Source: an uncultured Pseudomonadales bacterium (GTDB taxonomy: Bacteria > Pseudomonadota > Gammaproteobacteria > Pseudomonadales > Azotimanducaceae). From it: 64,000 nucleotides of DNA. Of the stretch, positions 32,819-41,642 are shown one piece after another. Both the position numbers and the translations under genes were made by a program. The DNA lies in NCBI GenBank assembly GCA_951813295.1, contig CATOTI010000002.1, forward strand, positions 2,294,001-2,358,000, given 5' to 3'. Within the stretch, counting starts at the first letter, position 1. Every line of letters begins with the position of its first letter. A model generated the notes under the pieces. It was not told the DNA's origin and did not search any database. It saw nothing but the letters and a program-made list of their open reading frames with translations.

Positions 32819-34888
32819 GTGACCGCGAACCTGCAGCGCCCGGAGCTCTACATCAATCGTGAACTCTCCAACCTCGAGTTCAACCGGCGTGTGCTCGACC
32901 AGGCGAAGAACGACGACGTGCCGCTGCTCGAACGTCTGTTTTTTCTCTGTATCGCCGGTTCGAACCTGGACGAGTTCTTCGAGATCCGTGTCGCGGGGCT
33001 CAAGCAACAGGAAGCCCTGGGGGCGACGCATCGGGGGCCGGACAACTTCTCACCTGCCGAACAGCTCAAACGAGTCGCTGGCGTCGCGCACGAGCTGGTC
33101 GATGAGCAATACCACGTGCTGAACGATGTCCTCGTGCCGCTTCTGGAAGCCGAGGGAATCCGTTTTGGCCGGCGTGGCGAATGGAATGAACGCCAAGTCG
33201 AATGGTTGCGTGGTTACTTCGAGCACGAACTCGCGCCGATTTTGACACCCATCGGTCTCGATCCCGCCCACCCGTTCCCGCGCATCATCAACAAGAACCT
33301 GACGTTCATCGTGATGTTGGAGGGCCAGGATGCGTTTGGTCGCAACGGTGGCATGGCCGTCGTGCAGGCGCCGAGGGCACTGTCTCGCGTCGTTCGACTG
33401 CCCGAGAGCCACGCCGAGTACGAATACGACTTCGTTTTTCTCTCGTCGATCATTCACGCCAACGTGGAGCAGCTCTTTCCGGGCATGAAGGCGAAGGGCT
33501 GCTATCAGTTCCGTGTCACGAGAAACAGCGATCTCTTCGTCGACGAAGAGGCGGTCGACGATCTGCGCATGGCGGTCGAGGGTGAGTTGTCGCAACGCCG
33601 TTTCGGCGATGCGGTACGGCTCGAGCTTGCGGACGATTGCCCGAAAGAAGCCGGCGATTTTCTGGCCGAGCAGTTCGACCTCGATGACGACGATGTCTAC
33701 TACTGCAACGGACCGGTGAACCTGATGCGGCTCAATCAGGTGCCGAACCTCGTTCAACGACCGGATCTCAAGTATCCGGGCTTCACGCCGAGCATTCCGA
33801 TCAAGTTGCAGGCGGCACCGGATATCTTTTCGGCGATCCGCCGGGGCGACGTGCTCCTGCACCACCCGTTTCATTCGTTCGTGCCGGTGGTCGACTTTCT
33901 GCGCCAGGCTGCCGTCGACAGCCAGGTCGTCTCGATTCGCCAGACGCTCTATCGCACCGGAGCCGACTCGGCGATCGTCAATGCGTTGGTCGCCGCTGCG
34001 CGCAACGGTAAAGAGGTGCTCGTCGTCATCGAACTCCGTGCACGTTTCGACGAGGCGGCGAACATCGAACTTGCCAACCACCTGCAGGAGGCGGGTGCTC
34101 AAGTCGTCTACGGCGTCGTCGGGTTCAAGACACACGCCAAAATGCTGATGGTGCTCCGGCGCGAAGAAGGCGGTTACCGACGCTATGTACATCTCGGCAC
34201 GGGGAACTATCACTCGCACACGGCGCGGCTCTACACGGACTACGGACTCTTTACCTGCGATGTCGACGTCGCGGACGACGTTGGCCAGGTTTTCCAGCAG
34301 TTGACGACGATGGGTCGTGCGAACTCGCTCAAGAAGATGCTGCAGTCACCCTTCACGCTGCATCGAACGATGATCGAGCACATCGAGACGGAGATTGAGC
34401 ACGCCAACGCCGGTCGCCCGGCGCGAGTGATCGCGAAGATGAACTCGCTCATCGAGCCGCAAGTCATCCAAGCGCTCTACCGGGCCTCCCAGGCCGGCGT
34501 CGAGATCGACCTGATCATCCGCGGCATCTGTTCATTGAGACCCGGGATCCCGGGGGTCTCCGAGAACATCACGGTGCGATCCATCGTCGGTCGCTTCCTT
34601 GAGCACACGCGGATCTACTTCTTCGAGAACGACGGCGACCAGCGGGTTTATCTCTCGAGCGCGGATTGGATGGGACGCAATTTCTTCTCCCGCGTCGAAA
34701 CCTGTTTCCCGATCGAGGATCCGGAAGCCCGCGCGGAAGTACTCGAGCATGGCCTCGAGTTCTATCTCAAAGACAGCAAGGAAGCTTGGCTATTGCACGC
34801 CGACGGCCACTACGCGCGTTGCGAGCTGGACGAGGATATCGAGCGGGTCTGTGCGCAGGAGACGTTGCTCGAAAGGCTTGCGCACTAG
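32819..34888 (+). CDS. ppk1: Polyphosphate kinase 1
   Basis: A 689-residue PPK1 with the N-domain start YINRELSNLEFNRRVLDQAK, the catalytic THAKM (autophosphorylated His) and HLGTGNYHSHTARLYTDYGL. PPK1 makes inorganic polyphosphate from ATP at the membrane periphery. GTG 32819 is preceded by GGAGAAAG. It is convergent with ppx and their stop codons share the four bases CTAG, so the degradation and synthesis genes end on each other. No Pho box was evident in its promoter region. Confidence 0.97.
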   Translation: MTANLQRPELYINRELSNLEFNRRVLDQAKNDDVPLLERLFFLCIAGSNLDEFFEIRVAGLKQQEALGATHRGPDNFSPAEQLKRVAGVAHELVDEQYHVLNDVLVPLLEAEGIRFGRRGEWNERQVEWLRGYFEHELAPILTPIGLDPAHPFPRIINKNLTFIVMLEGQDAFGRNGGMAVVQAPRALSRVVRLPESHAEYEYDFVFLSSIIHANVEQLFPGMKAKGCYQFRVTRNSDLFVDEEAVDDLRMAVEGELSQRRFGDAVRLELADDCPKEAGDFLAEQFDLDDDDVYYCNGPVNLMRLNQVPNLVQRPDLKYPGFTPSIPIKLQAAPDIFSAIRRGDVLLHHPFHSFVPVVDFLRQAAVDSQVVSIRQTLYRTGADSAIVNALVAAARNGKEVLVVIELRARFDEAANIELANHLQEAGAQVVYGVVGFKTHAKMLMVLRREEGGYRRYVHLGTGNYHSHTARLYTDYGLFTCDVDVADDVGQVFQQLTTMGRANSLKKMLQSPFTLHRTMIEHIETEIEHANAGRPARVIAKMNSLIEPQVIQALYRASQAGVEIDLIIRGICSLRPGIPGVSENITVRSIVGRFLEHTRIYFFENDGDQRVYLSSADWMGRNFFSRVETCFPIEDPEARAEVLEHGLEFYLKDSKEAWLLHADGHYARCELDEDIERVCAQETLLERLAH

Positions 34889-36378
34889 CGCGCCGTAATC
34901 CGGAGCTCGATCGGCACCGTTCTCAGATACATCGCTTCTTGTGCGAGATCGAGATTCGTCAGCGGATGGTTGGCGAGCCACTGTTCGGGAAAACGTAGCT
35001 CGATCGCGTCGTCGCTTGCGGCGACTTTGATCTTCGGCAGTGGTGCGGTCGTGCGGGCCCGATGGAGCACTACGGCGAGGCGAACGACGAGACAGGCACG
35101 GATGAGGTCTGTCGTCAGCATCTGATCGGCGAAGGCCACCTTCCGGCGATGATTACGCACGATCAGCGAGAGGTCGTGCTGGTCCTGTCGGGAGAAGCCC
35201 GGCAAGTCCATGTTGTCGAGCAGATAGGCGCCGTGCTTGTGGTACTGGCTGTGCGAAATGTCCATACCGATCTCGTGCACGAGTGCTGCCCAACCAACGA
35301 GGCGAAGCATGTCTGGGCTCGCGATCGACCATACATCGGCGAGTTGTGTCGCAAACGCTCGAGCCGTGAAGGCGACCCGTTCGGCGTGATCGATGTCGAC
35401 GTGAAAACGCTGCATCAGATCGCGTATCGACTGTTCACGAATGTCCTGGGCGTGAACGCGCCCCATGAGGTCGAAAAGCAATCCTTCACGCAGCGCGCCG
35501 GACGATACGTTCATCACGTCGATTTCGAGCGATCGAAAGATCGCGGTGAGGATCGCAAGCCCACCCGGGAATACGGGTGCACGTTGATCGCTCACGGCGT
35601 TCAAGGCGTAGTTCTTCTCGAATCGGTGCTCGATCAGATGATCGCGAAGGGTACGAAGCGAATCGAGAGAGATCCGGCGGCGCCGACCGAGTTCCCAGAT
35701 CGCGTCGTTGACGGTGGAGATCGTGCCGGACGTGCCGATCGCGGTGGCCCATCCACGCTGCCTGAACTCCTCACGGATGACCTCGAGTTCCTGCAGCGCG
35801 GCCGTCTCGGCCGCTTCGAAGGCCGCGCGCGTGAGCCCGTCGGCGAAATGGGTCTGTGAGGTCGCGACACAGCCAATATGGAGGCTCTCGAGGATCTGCG
35901 GTTGGAACTGGCGGCCCAGGATGATTTCGGTACTGCCGCCACCGATGTCGACCACCAACCGCGAGTCGTAGTCGTCTTCCTGAAAATGCGAGACGCCGAG
36001 GAAGATCAGGCGCGCTTCCTCGCGGCCACTGATGATTTCGATTCGATTGCCGAGGATCGTCTCCGCGCGTGCGATGAAGAGCTCGCCGTCGCGTGCCTGA
36101 CGTAGCGTATTTGTGCCGACGACGCGGACGTTGTCGGATGGTAGGTCTCGAATCCGCTGTGCGAAGCGTTCGAGACAAGCCAGCGCTCGCTCGGTCGCGT
36201 CCGGGCTGATGGTCTTACCGGCGCGCAGACCCGCCGCGAGACGGACCATCTCCTTATGTTTGTCGATGACTTGGATCCGGCCGTCCTGCTCCGACGCAAC
36301 GATCAGGTGGAAGCTGTTCGAGCCGAGATCGACGGCGGCCAGTGTGTTCGACGGTCCGGATTCTCTACGCGCGACCAA
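34885..36378 (-). CDS. ppx: Exopolyphosphatase / guanosine pentaphosphatase family
   Basis: From TTG 36378, with AAGGA at good spacing, the protein has 497 residues. AAVDLGSNSFHLIVA and VVDIGGGSTEIILG are the two phosphate-binding loops of the ASKHA fold, and the C-terminal part (~300 onward) is the HD-like domain (LVHEIGMDISHSQYHKHG). Ppx removes terminal phosphates from polyphosphate. The ORF extends to 36462, but the stretch before the TTG lacks family character. Confidence 0.95.
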   Translation of the reverse strand: MVARRESGPSNTLAAVDLGSNSFHLIVASEQDGRIQVIDKHKEMVRLAAGLRAGKTISPDATERALACLERFAQRIRDLPSDNVRVVGTNTLRQARDGELFIARAETILGNRIEIISGREEARLIFLGVSHFQEDDYDSRLVVDIGGGSTEIILGRQFQPQILESLHIGCVATSQTHFADGLTRAAFEAAETAALQELEVIREEFRQRGWATAIGTSGTISTVNDAIWELGRRRRISLDSLRTLRDHLIEHRFEKNYALNAVSDQRAPVFPGGLAILTAIFRSLEIDVMNVSSGALREGLLFDLMGRVHAQDIREQSIRDLMQRFHVDIDHAERVAFTARAFATQLADVWSIASPDMLRLVGWAALVHEIGMDISHSQYHKHGAYLLDNMDLPGFSRQDQHDLSLIVRNHRRKVAFADQMLTTDLIRACLVVRLAVVLHRARTTAPLPKIKVAASDDAIELRFPEQWLANHPLTNLDLAQEAMYLRTVPIELRITAR

Positions 36379-36521
36379 GAGGTTTCCTTCGGCGAAGATG
36401 CCTTCGCGACACCATGCGTTATTCTCGCCGGCTTGAGCGGCGAGTTCGAGCCGAAGGCGCACCCAATTTGTGCTCGTCCGGGAGGTGCGCGCCGATAGCG
36501 TCGACGAGGGGGAGAGAGGAT

Positions 36522-36989
36522 TTGAGCGAATTCGATAGCCGGGCGTATCGCGACACCATGGGGCACTTTGCGACCGGGGTCGTGATTATCGCGGCCTGTG
36601 AAGGCGACGACCTCGTTGGTCTTGCGGCGCAATCCTTCGTCTCGCTGTCACTCGACCCGCCACTCATTGCCGTTTGCCCAGCGAAAACGTCGACGAGTTG
36701 GCCGCGCATACGTTCGCAGTCGACCTTCGGTATCAATGTTCTCGCGGCGGATCAGCAATCCGTCAGCGATGCGTTTGCCCAGAAAGGCCAGATTGCGGAT
36801 ATCGGCTGGCGGAAAAGCGCGAACGGTGTACCGATCTTCGAGGACGTCATTGCAACCGTCGAATGCGAACTCGATGCCGAGCACCAAGCCGGTGATCACA
36901 CGATCGCGGTCGGCCGGGTGCTCGACTTTGCCGTTCGTCGTCCCGGCGATCGACCGCTACTCTTTTACCGCGGCGGATACGGGATCTAG
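36522..36989 (+). CDS. Flavin reductase-like (FMN-binding) protein
   Basis: A 155-residue split-barrel flavin reductase. It has YRDTMGHFATGVVIIA, AAQSFVSLSLDPPLIAVCPA, FGINVLAADQQSVSDAFAQK and the C-terminal DRPLLFYRGGYG. It would supply reduced FMN to a monooxygenase or act alone. TTG 36522 is preceded by GGGGAGAGAGGA, a strong ribosome site. The LLM-type oxidoreductase nearby on the other strand could be a partner, but they are not in one operon. Confidence 0.87.
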   Translation: MSEFDSRAYRDTMGHFATGVVIIAACEGDDLVGLAAQSFVSLSLDPPLIAVCPAKTSTSWPRIRSQSTFGINVLAADQQSVSDAFAQKGQIADIGWRKSANGVPIFEDVIATVECELDAEHQAGDHTIAVGRVLDFAVRRPGDRPLLFYRGGYGI

Positions 36990-36996
36990 GTCGACC

Positions 36997-37665
36997 TCAG
37001 GAGAGGGATTCCACCGGGATCGATGCACCGTGGATTGATCGAGCCGCGTCCGAAGCGAGAAAAAGCACGACGTTGGCGATGTCCTCGGGCGGTACCCAGG
37101 CGGCGAAGTTCGCGTCCGGCATAGCCTCCCGATTGGGTGGCGTGTCGATGATGCTCGGCAGGATGCAGTTGACGTTGATGCCGTCGGCCTTGAGTTCGTC
37201 GGCGAGGGTCTCTGTCAGTCGATGAACGACGCTTTTTGAGGCAACGTACGCGCCCATGGCGGCCGCACCGCGCAAGCCGCCGCGTGCACCGATGTTCACG
37301 ATCTTGCCACCGCCGTTCGTCCGCATGCCCGGCACGACCGCGCGGGCCATGTTGAGGACCGTACGAGCGTTCAGATTCATCATGAAATCCCAGGTGTCGT
37401 CGCTCGTCGTCTCGATGCTGTCGCCCATGGCGAAACCACCGGCGATGTTGGCGAGGACGTCGATCGAGCCGATCGATGCGACCGCGCTACCGGCACCCGC
37501 CGGATCGATCAAGTCGGCCTGGTTGATGGGATAGTTCGCTTGGCGTTCGACGATATCGAGCCCGATGACATCGGCGCCGGCCGCGTGAAAGGCGTCGGCC
37601 ACTGCCGTGCCGAGGGTGCCCGCCGCACCGGTGACGACGACACGTTTACCACTGAAATCAGGCAT
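36997..37665 (-). CDS. Short-chain dehydrogenase/reductase (SDR)
   Basis: A 222-residue Rossmann protein. The N-terminus VVVTGAAGTLGTAVADAF is the classical TGxxGxxG cofactor loop, NIAGG stands in place of NNAG, and YVASKS is the YxxxK catalytic pair. The start ATG 37665 overlaps the end of the LLM gene by 8 bp, so this is the second gene of that operon. Confidence 0.9.
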   Translation of the reverse strand: MPDFSGKRVVVTGAAGTLGTAVADAFHAAGADVIGLDIVERQANYPINQADLIDPAGAGSAVASIGSIDVLANIAGGFAMGDSIETTSDDTWDFMMNLNARTVLNMARAVVPGMRTNGGGKIVNIGARGGLRGAAAMGAYVASKSVVHRLTETLADELKADGINVNCILPSIIDTPPNREAMPDANFAAWVPPEDIANVVLFLASDAARSIHGASIPVESLS

Positions 37666-38533
37666 CGGAGAGTGCCTCCAGAACGTTCCAATCCAGTTTG
37701 CCGGGCGCGCCGCCCGGATCAACCGGTTGAATGCACACGTGGCTTGCGCCGGCGTCGTAGTGTTCCTGGATTCGAGCCTTGATCGTATCGGCGTCGCCCC
37801 AGGCGAAGGTCTCGTCGATGAAACGGTCGCTGCCTTCGCCGCTGACGTCTTCTTCGGATAACCCCATGCGCAGCCAGTTGTTGCGGTAGTTCGGCAGCGG
37901 CTGGTACGTCTTCGCCGCGACGCGGGCTGCGGCACGAGCGCGCTCGGGATCGGTTTCGAGGATCACCTTCTGCTCGACGCAAAGCCACGGATCGGCGCCG
38001 AGGATCGAGCGCGCCTCGCGCGTGTGCGCGGGCGAGGTGAAATACGGGTGGGCACCCTGGGTGAGGTCGCGAGACAGCGCGAGCATGTTCGGACCCAGTG
38101 CCGCGATCACGGTCGGTGGTGGCTCTTCCGGTTCGACGGCGCGGTAGATCGAAGCCGACATCTTCTCGAGATAGGACCGCATCGTGGCGACGGGTTTTCC
38201 GTAGGTGAGTCCTCGCAGACCCTCCACCAGCGGCTTGTGCGATACGCCGAGGCCGAGCAGGAAGCGGCCACCGGATTGCTCGGCGAGCGTTTTTTGTGCC
38301 TGAACGACGACGCCCGGCTCGCGGTTGTAGATGTTGGCGATACCCGTCGCGATGACGAGCTTCTCGGTGTTGGCGAGCAACCAGGCGGCGTGCGCGAACG
38401 GATCGCGGCCGACGGTTTCCGGTATCCAGAGTGCCGAATAGCCGAGATCTTCAATTCGTTTCGCGACATCCGCGGCTTCCTTGGCCGGCATGCCGTCGAG
38501 GAAGTACCAGACGCCAGTCGAGTCGAGCTTCAT
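37658..38533 (-). CDS. LLM-class (luciferase-like) oxidoreductase, TIGR03620-like
   Basis: A 291-residue TIM-barrel flavin/F420-type protein. It begins MKLDSTGVWYFLDGMPAKEA and has LGYSALWIPETVGRDPFAHA, VIATGIANIYNREPG, FLLGLGVSHKPLV and PYFTSPAHTREAR. Homologues in Actinobacteria use F420; in a gammaproteobacterium FMN or another donor is more likely, so the cofactor is open. It is operonic with the SDR and close to the enoyl-CoA hydratase. Confidence 0.86.
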   Translation of the reverse strand: MKLDSTGVWYFLDGMPAKEAADVAKRIEDLGYSALWIPETVGRDPFAHAAWLLANTEKLVIATGIANIYNREPGVVVQAQKTLAEQSGGRFLLGLGVSHKPLVEGLRGLTYGKPVATMRSYLEKMSASIYRAVEPEEPPPTVIAALGPNMLALSRDLTQGAHPYFTSPAHTREARSILGADPWLCVEQKVILETDPERARAAARVAAKTYQPLPNYRNNWLRMGLSEEDVSGEGSDRFIDETFAWGDADTIKARIQEHYDAGASHVCIQPVDPGGAPGKLDWNVLEALSDA

Positions 38534-38554
38534 GGTGTGAGTTCCTGTTACCGA

Positions 38555-39358
38555 CTATCGGCCGTTGAAATTGCCGGCGCGCCGTTCCGCGACGGAACGA
38601 ATGCCTTCTTCGGCATCTTCCGTCGCGCGTAGCCATTGCTGTTCCGCGAGCTCGTGATCGGTTGCCGCCGCGATTTTATCGGCCAGGCCCTGGCGCATCG
38701 TCGCGCGCACCGAAAGGATGGCGAGCGGGGCGTTTTCGGCGATCTCGCTCGCAAAGGACAGGGCGGTTTCGCGCAATTCATCGAGCGGGGAGATGCGGTC
38801 GACGAGGCCGAGTTCGAGGGCTTCGTCACCCTTGATGCGTCGGCCGGTCAGGAACATGAGATTGGCAGCTTGAGCGCCGACGAGGTTCGGCAGCGTCACG
38901 GTCAGACCGAACCCCGGATGGATACCGAGCTTGGCGAAGTTCGCGGCGAAGCGCGCCTCGGGAGCGGCGACCCGGAAATCGGGTACGAGGGAAAGCCCGA
39001 GACCGCCGCCGATCGCGGCACCCTGAATCGCACCGATGATCGGCTTCTTGGCGCTGAAGAGCCTGACGCCCTCGCGATAGAGGAGCCCGGTAGTGTTCTT
39101 GAAACCTTCCTCGGTAAACTCGGCACTTGCGGATTCATCGTCTTCACTGCTGCCGAAGTTCGCGCCCGCGCAGAAGGATTTCCCGTTCGATGCCAGCACG
39201 ATCGCTCGGCAGTCCGGGTTTTCGTCCATCGACTCGAACGCCTCGGCGATCTGGGCGATCAAGCTTCTGTCGAAGAAATTGTGTGGCGGTCGGTTGATCT
39301 CGACGACGCCGACATGGCCTTCGTAACTCACATTGATATCTCGATGGCCGTCTGTCAC
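38555..39358 (-). CDS. Enoyl-CoA hydratase/isomerase family protein
   Basis: From GTG 39358 the 267-residue crotonase-fold protein has SFCAGANFGSS (oxyanion loop), GAIQGAAIGGGLGLSLVPDF and the C-terminal AEQQWLRATEDAEEG. The usual catalytic Glu positions are not both present, so hydratase, isomerase or another crotonase chemistry is possible. With the LLM and SDR genes downstream on the same strand, it forms a small catabolic cluster. Confidence 0.85.
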   Translation of the reverse strand: MTDGHRDINVSYEGHVGVVEINRPPHNFFDRSLIAQIAEAFESMDENPDCRAIVLASNGKSFCAGANFGSSEDDESASAEFTEEGFKNTTGLLYREGVRLFSAKKPIIGAIQGAAIGGGLGLSLVPDFRVAAPEARFAANFAKLGIHPGFGLTVTLPNLVGAQAANLMFLTGRRIKGDEALELGLVDRISPLDELRETALSFASEIAENAPLAILSVRATMRQGLADKIAAATDHELAEQQWLRATEDAEEGIRSVAERRAGNFNGR

Positions 39359-39389
39359 GACGATTCCCCCGGCAAAAAAAGAGCGCGGA

Positions 39390-40748
39390 ATGGTAACAAA
39401 AGACCCTACGGAGCGACCCGGCATTTGGGGTCTCGCGATCCCGTCGATCGCCGCGAATCTGCTGTATTCCGTCGTCGCGATGGTGCAGATGAAGTTCGTC
39501 GGCAGCCTGGGTCCCGAAGCGGTCGCCGCCATCGGGGTCGGTCAGCGAGTGTTCTTTGCGCTACAGGCCGTATTGATGGCGATCAGCGCCGGAACTACCG
39601 CACTGGTCGCGCGCGCGTGGGGAGCGAACGACTATGACGAAGCCGGTCGCGTCACGATGGCCAGCTTGGCGCTCGGCGCGGTGTTCGGTCTTGTGCTGAC
39701 GATTCCCGGGATTCTCGCGGCGACGCCCGTCGCTTCGATTTTCGGGCTCGACGACGAGACCATTGCCATGGCCTCGGCCAACATTCGCTGGATGTCGGTC
39801 TTCAACGTCGCGTTCGCGATCAACATGGTCCTGGGCGCAGCGCTGCGTGCGGCGGGCGACGTCTGGTCGCCGCTCTGGATCGGCGGCGCGGTCAATGTCG
39901 TGAACATTCCGTTGCTCTATGCGTTCATCTTCGGCGAGTGGGGATTTCCGGCGATGGGGGTCGCGGGCGCGGCGATCGGCGGCGGGATTTCGTTCACGCT
40001 CGGGGGCTTGGTCATGCTGGCGCTCTGGCTCAAGCAGGGCTTTCGGGTGAAGTACGTCAGCAACGGCTGGTTTCGACGCGAGCGTTTCAAACGACTGCTC
40101 GACATCGGCTATCCCGCCGGCCTCGAGATGGTGGTCTTCCAGATCGGTTTCTTCGTCTTCCTCATGCTGGTCGGCAATTTTTACGGCACGGAAGCTTTCG
40201 CCGCCTATAACCTCGGCACGAACCTCCTGATGGTCTGTTTCGTCATCGGGTTCGGATTCTCGATTGCCGGTTCGACTCTGGTGGGTCAGAGCCTGGGCGC
40301 GGACGACCACGCCGGCGCCGCCCGGAGCGGCTGGCGATCGCTCATCTACGCGGTCGCCTCGATGGGCAGCGTCGGCGCGCTCATCGTCGTTTTTGCCGAA
40401 CCGTTGGCGATCCTCTTCCTCGGCGACGAACCCGAGACGGTCGCGCGAACGGTCGAGATGACCGTTCTCATGGGACTCGTCACACCGCTCCTCGCGATCG
40501 AGTTTGCAATTGGCGGAGCATTGCGCGGTGCGGGTGACACTCGATTTCCGTTGGTCGCGACGATTATCGGGTTGATCGTCGTGCGCTGCGGCTGGGCGGC
40601 GATCTTCACGTTCCTCGGCTGGCCGGTGATCTGGGTCTTCGCGGCGATGGTGGGCGAGTACATCGTCAAGGGTGCGCTGTTGCTCTGGCGCTTTCGATCA
40701 GGTAGGTGGAAGACCATCGTCGTCAACAAAGACCTCGAGTTGGCCTAA
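39390..40748 (+). CDS. MATE-family efflux transporter
   Basis: A 452-residue, 12-helix inner-membrane protein. Its two halves each begin with a MATE-type helix (GLAIPSIAANLLYSVVAMVQ and the second-half start LDIGYPAGLEMVVFQIG), and VGQSLGADDHAGAARSGWRS is the conserved loop. MATE pumps exchange Na+ or H+ for cationic drugs. The Fpg-like gene follows at once (TAAATG), so the two genes are co-transcribed. Confidence 0.92.
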   Translation: MVTKDPTERPGIWGLAIPSIAANLLYSVVAMVQMKFVGSLGPEAVAAIGVGQRVFFALQAVLMAISAGTTALVARAWGANDYDEAGRVTMASLALGAVFGLVLTIPGILAATPVASIFGLDDETIAMASANIRWMSVFNVAFAINMVLGAALRAAGDVWSPLWIGGAVNVVNIPLLYAFIFGEWGFPAMGVAGAAIGGGISFTLGGLVMLALWLKQGFRVKYVSNGWFRRERFKRLLDIGYPAGLEMVVFQIGFFVFLMLVGNFYGTEAFAAYNLGTNLLMVCFVIGFGFSIAGSTLVGQSLGADDHAGAARSGWRSLIYAVASMGSVGALIVVFAEPLAILFLGDEPETVARTVEMTVLMGLVTPLLAIEFAIGGALRGAGDTRFPLVATIIGLIVVRCGWAAIFTFLGWPVIWVFAAMVGEYIVKGALLLWRFRSGRWKTIVVNKDLELA

Positions 40749-41639
40749 ATGCCGGAGCTACCGGACCTCACGGTCTACATCGAACATCTCGAAGAGCGCG
40801 TGCTCGGACATCCGTTGAACGGTATCCGCCTCGGCAGCCCGTTCGTGCTTCGTTCGGTCGAACCGGCGATCGATGACGTCCTGCCGCGCCAGGTGGCGGG
40901 ACTCAAGCGCCTCGCGAAACAGATCGTGATCGAACTCGAAGGCGAGGTGTTCGTCGTCATCCATCTGATGATTTCCGGTCGGTTGCGTTGGTATGCACCG
41001 GGGCGCGCACTGCAGAAGAAGAACGGTCTTGCCGCGTTCGATTTCGACGACGGCACGATGATCTTCACGGAAGTGAGCAAAAAGAAGCGCGCGTCTCTGC
41101 GTCTGGTTGAAGGCCGGGACGGGCTCGAAGCGCTCGATCCCGGCGGTATCGAACTCAGCGAACTGACGGCTGAGTCGTTCAGAGAACACCTCGCCGCGTC
41201 GCCGCATACGATCAAACGCGCGCTCACCGATCAGCGAGTCATCGCCGGGATCGGCAACGCCTACTCCGATGAAATCCTCCATCGCGCGCGGATGTCGCCC
41301 TTCAAGCAAGGCAAACATCTATCCGATGAAGAGGCGGAGCGACTTTTTGCCGCTTGCCGGGACGTGCTGGCCGAGTGGACCGATCTCCTGCGCGAAAAGA
41401 CTGGTGAGAAGTTTCCGGACAAGGTCACCGCCTTCCACGCGGAAATGGCGGTGCACGGCAAATACAAGGAACCGTGTCCGGTCTGTGGCGCGCCGGTACA
41501 GCGCATCGTGCGACCTGAAAACGAGTCGAACTACTGCGCGGGGTGTCAGACCGAGGGCCGGTTGTTGGCCGATCGATCGCTATCGAGGCTTATGAAGGAC
41601 ACCTACCCCAAACGGCTCGAAGATCTCGAGGGGATGTAG
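40749..41639 (+). CDS. Formamidopyrimidine-DNA glycosylase / Nei-like protein
   Basis: A 296-residue base-excision repair glycosylase-like protein. The N-terminus PELPD replaces the usual PELPE; the Pro exposed after Met removal is the catalytic nucleophile, so Asp at the fourth position is a notable change. The H2TH region includes IAGIGNAYSDEILHRARMSP and the C-terminal zinc finger has the form CPVCG...CAGCQ (near 245-270). Homologues with this ending are common in environmental bacteria. The lesion preference is unknown. Confidence 0.88.
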   Translation: MPELPDLTVYIEHLEERVLGHPLNGIRLGSPFVLRSVEPAIDDVLPRQVAGLKRLAKQIVIELEGEVFVVIHLMISGRLRWYAPGRALQKKNGLAAFDFDDGTMIFTEVSKKKRASLRLVEGRDGLEALDPGGIELSELTAESFREHLAASPHTIKRALTDQRVIAGIGNAYSDEILHRARMSPFKQGKHLSDEEAERLFAACRDVLAEWTDLLREKTGEKFPDKVTAFHAEMAVHGKYKEPCPVCGAPVQRIVRPENESNYCAGCQTEGRLLADRSLSRLMKDTYPKRLEDLEGM

Positions 41640-41642
41640 CGG

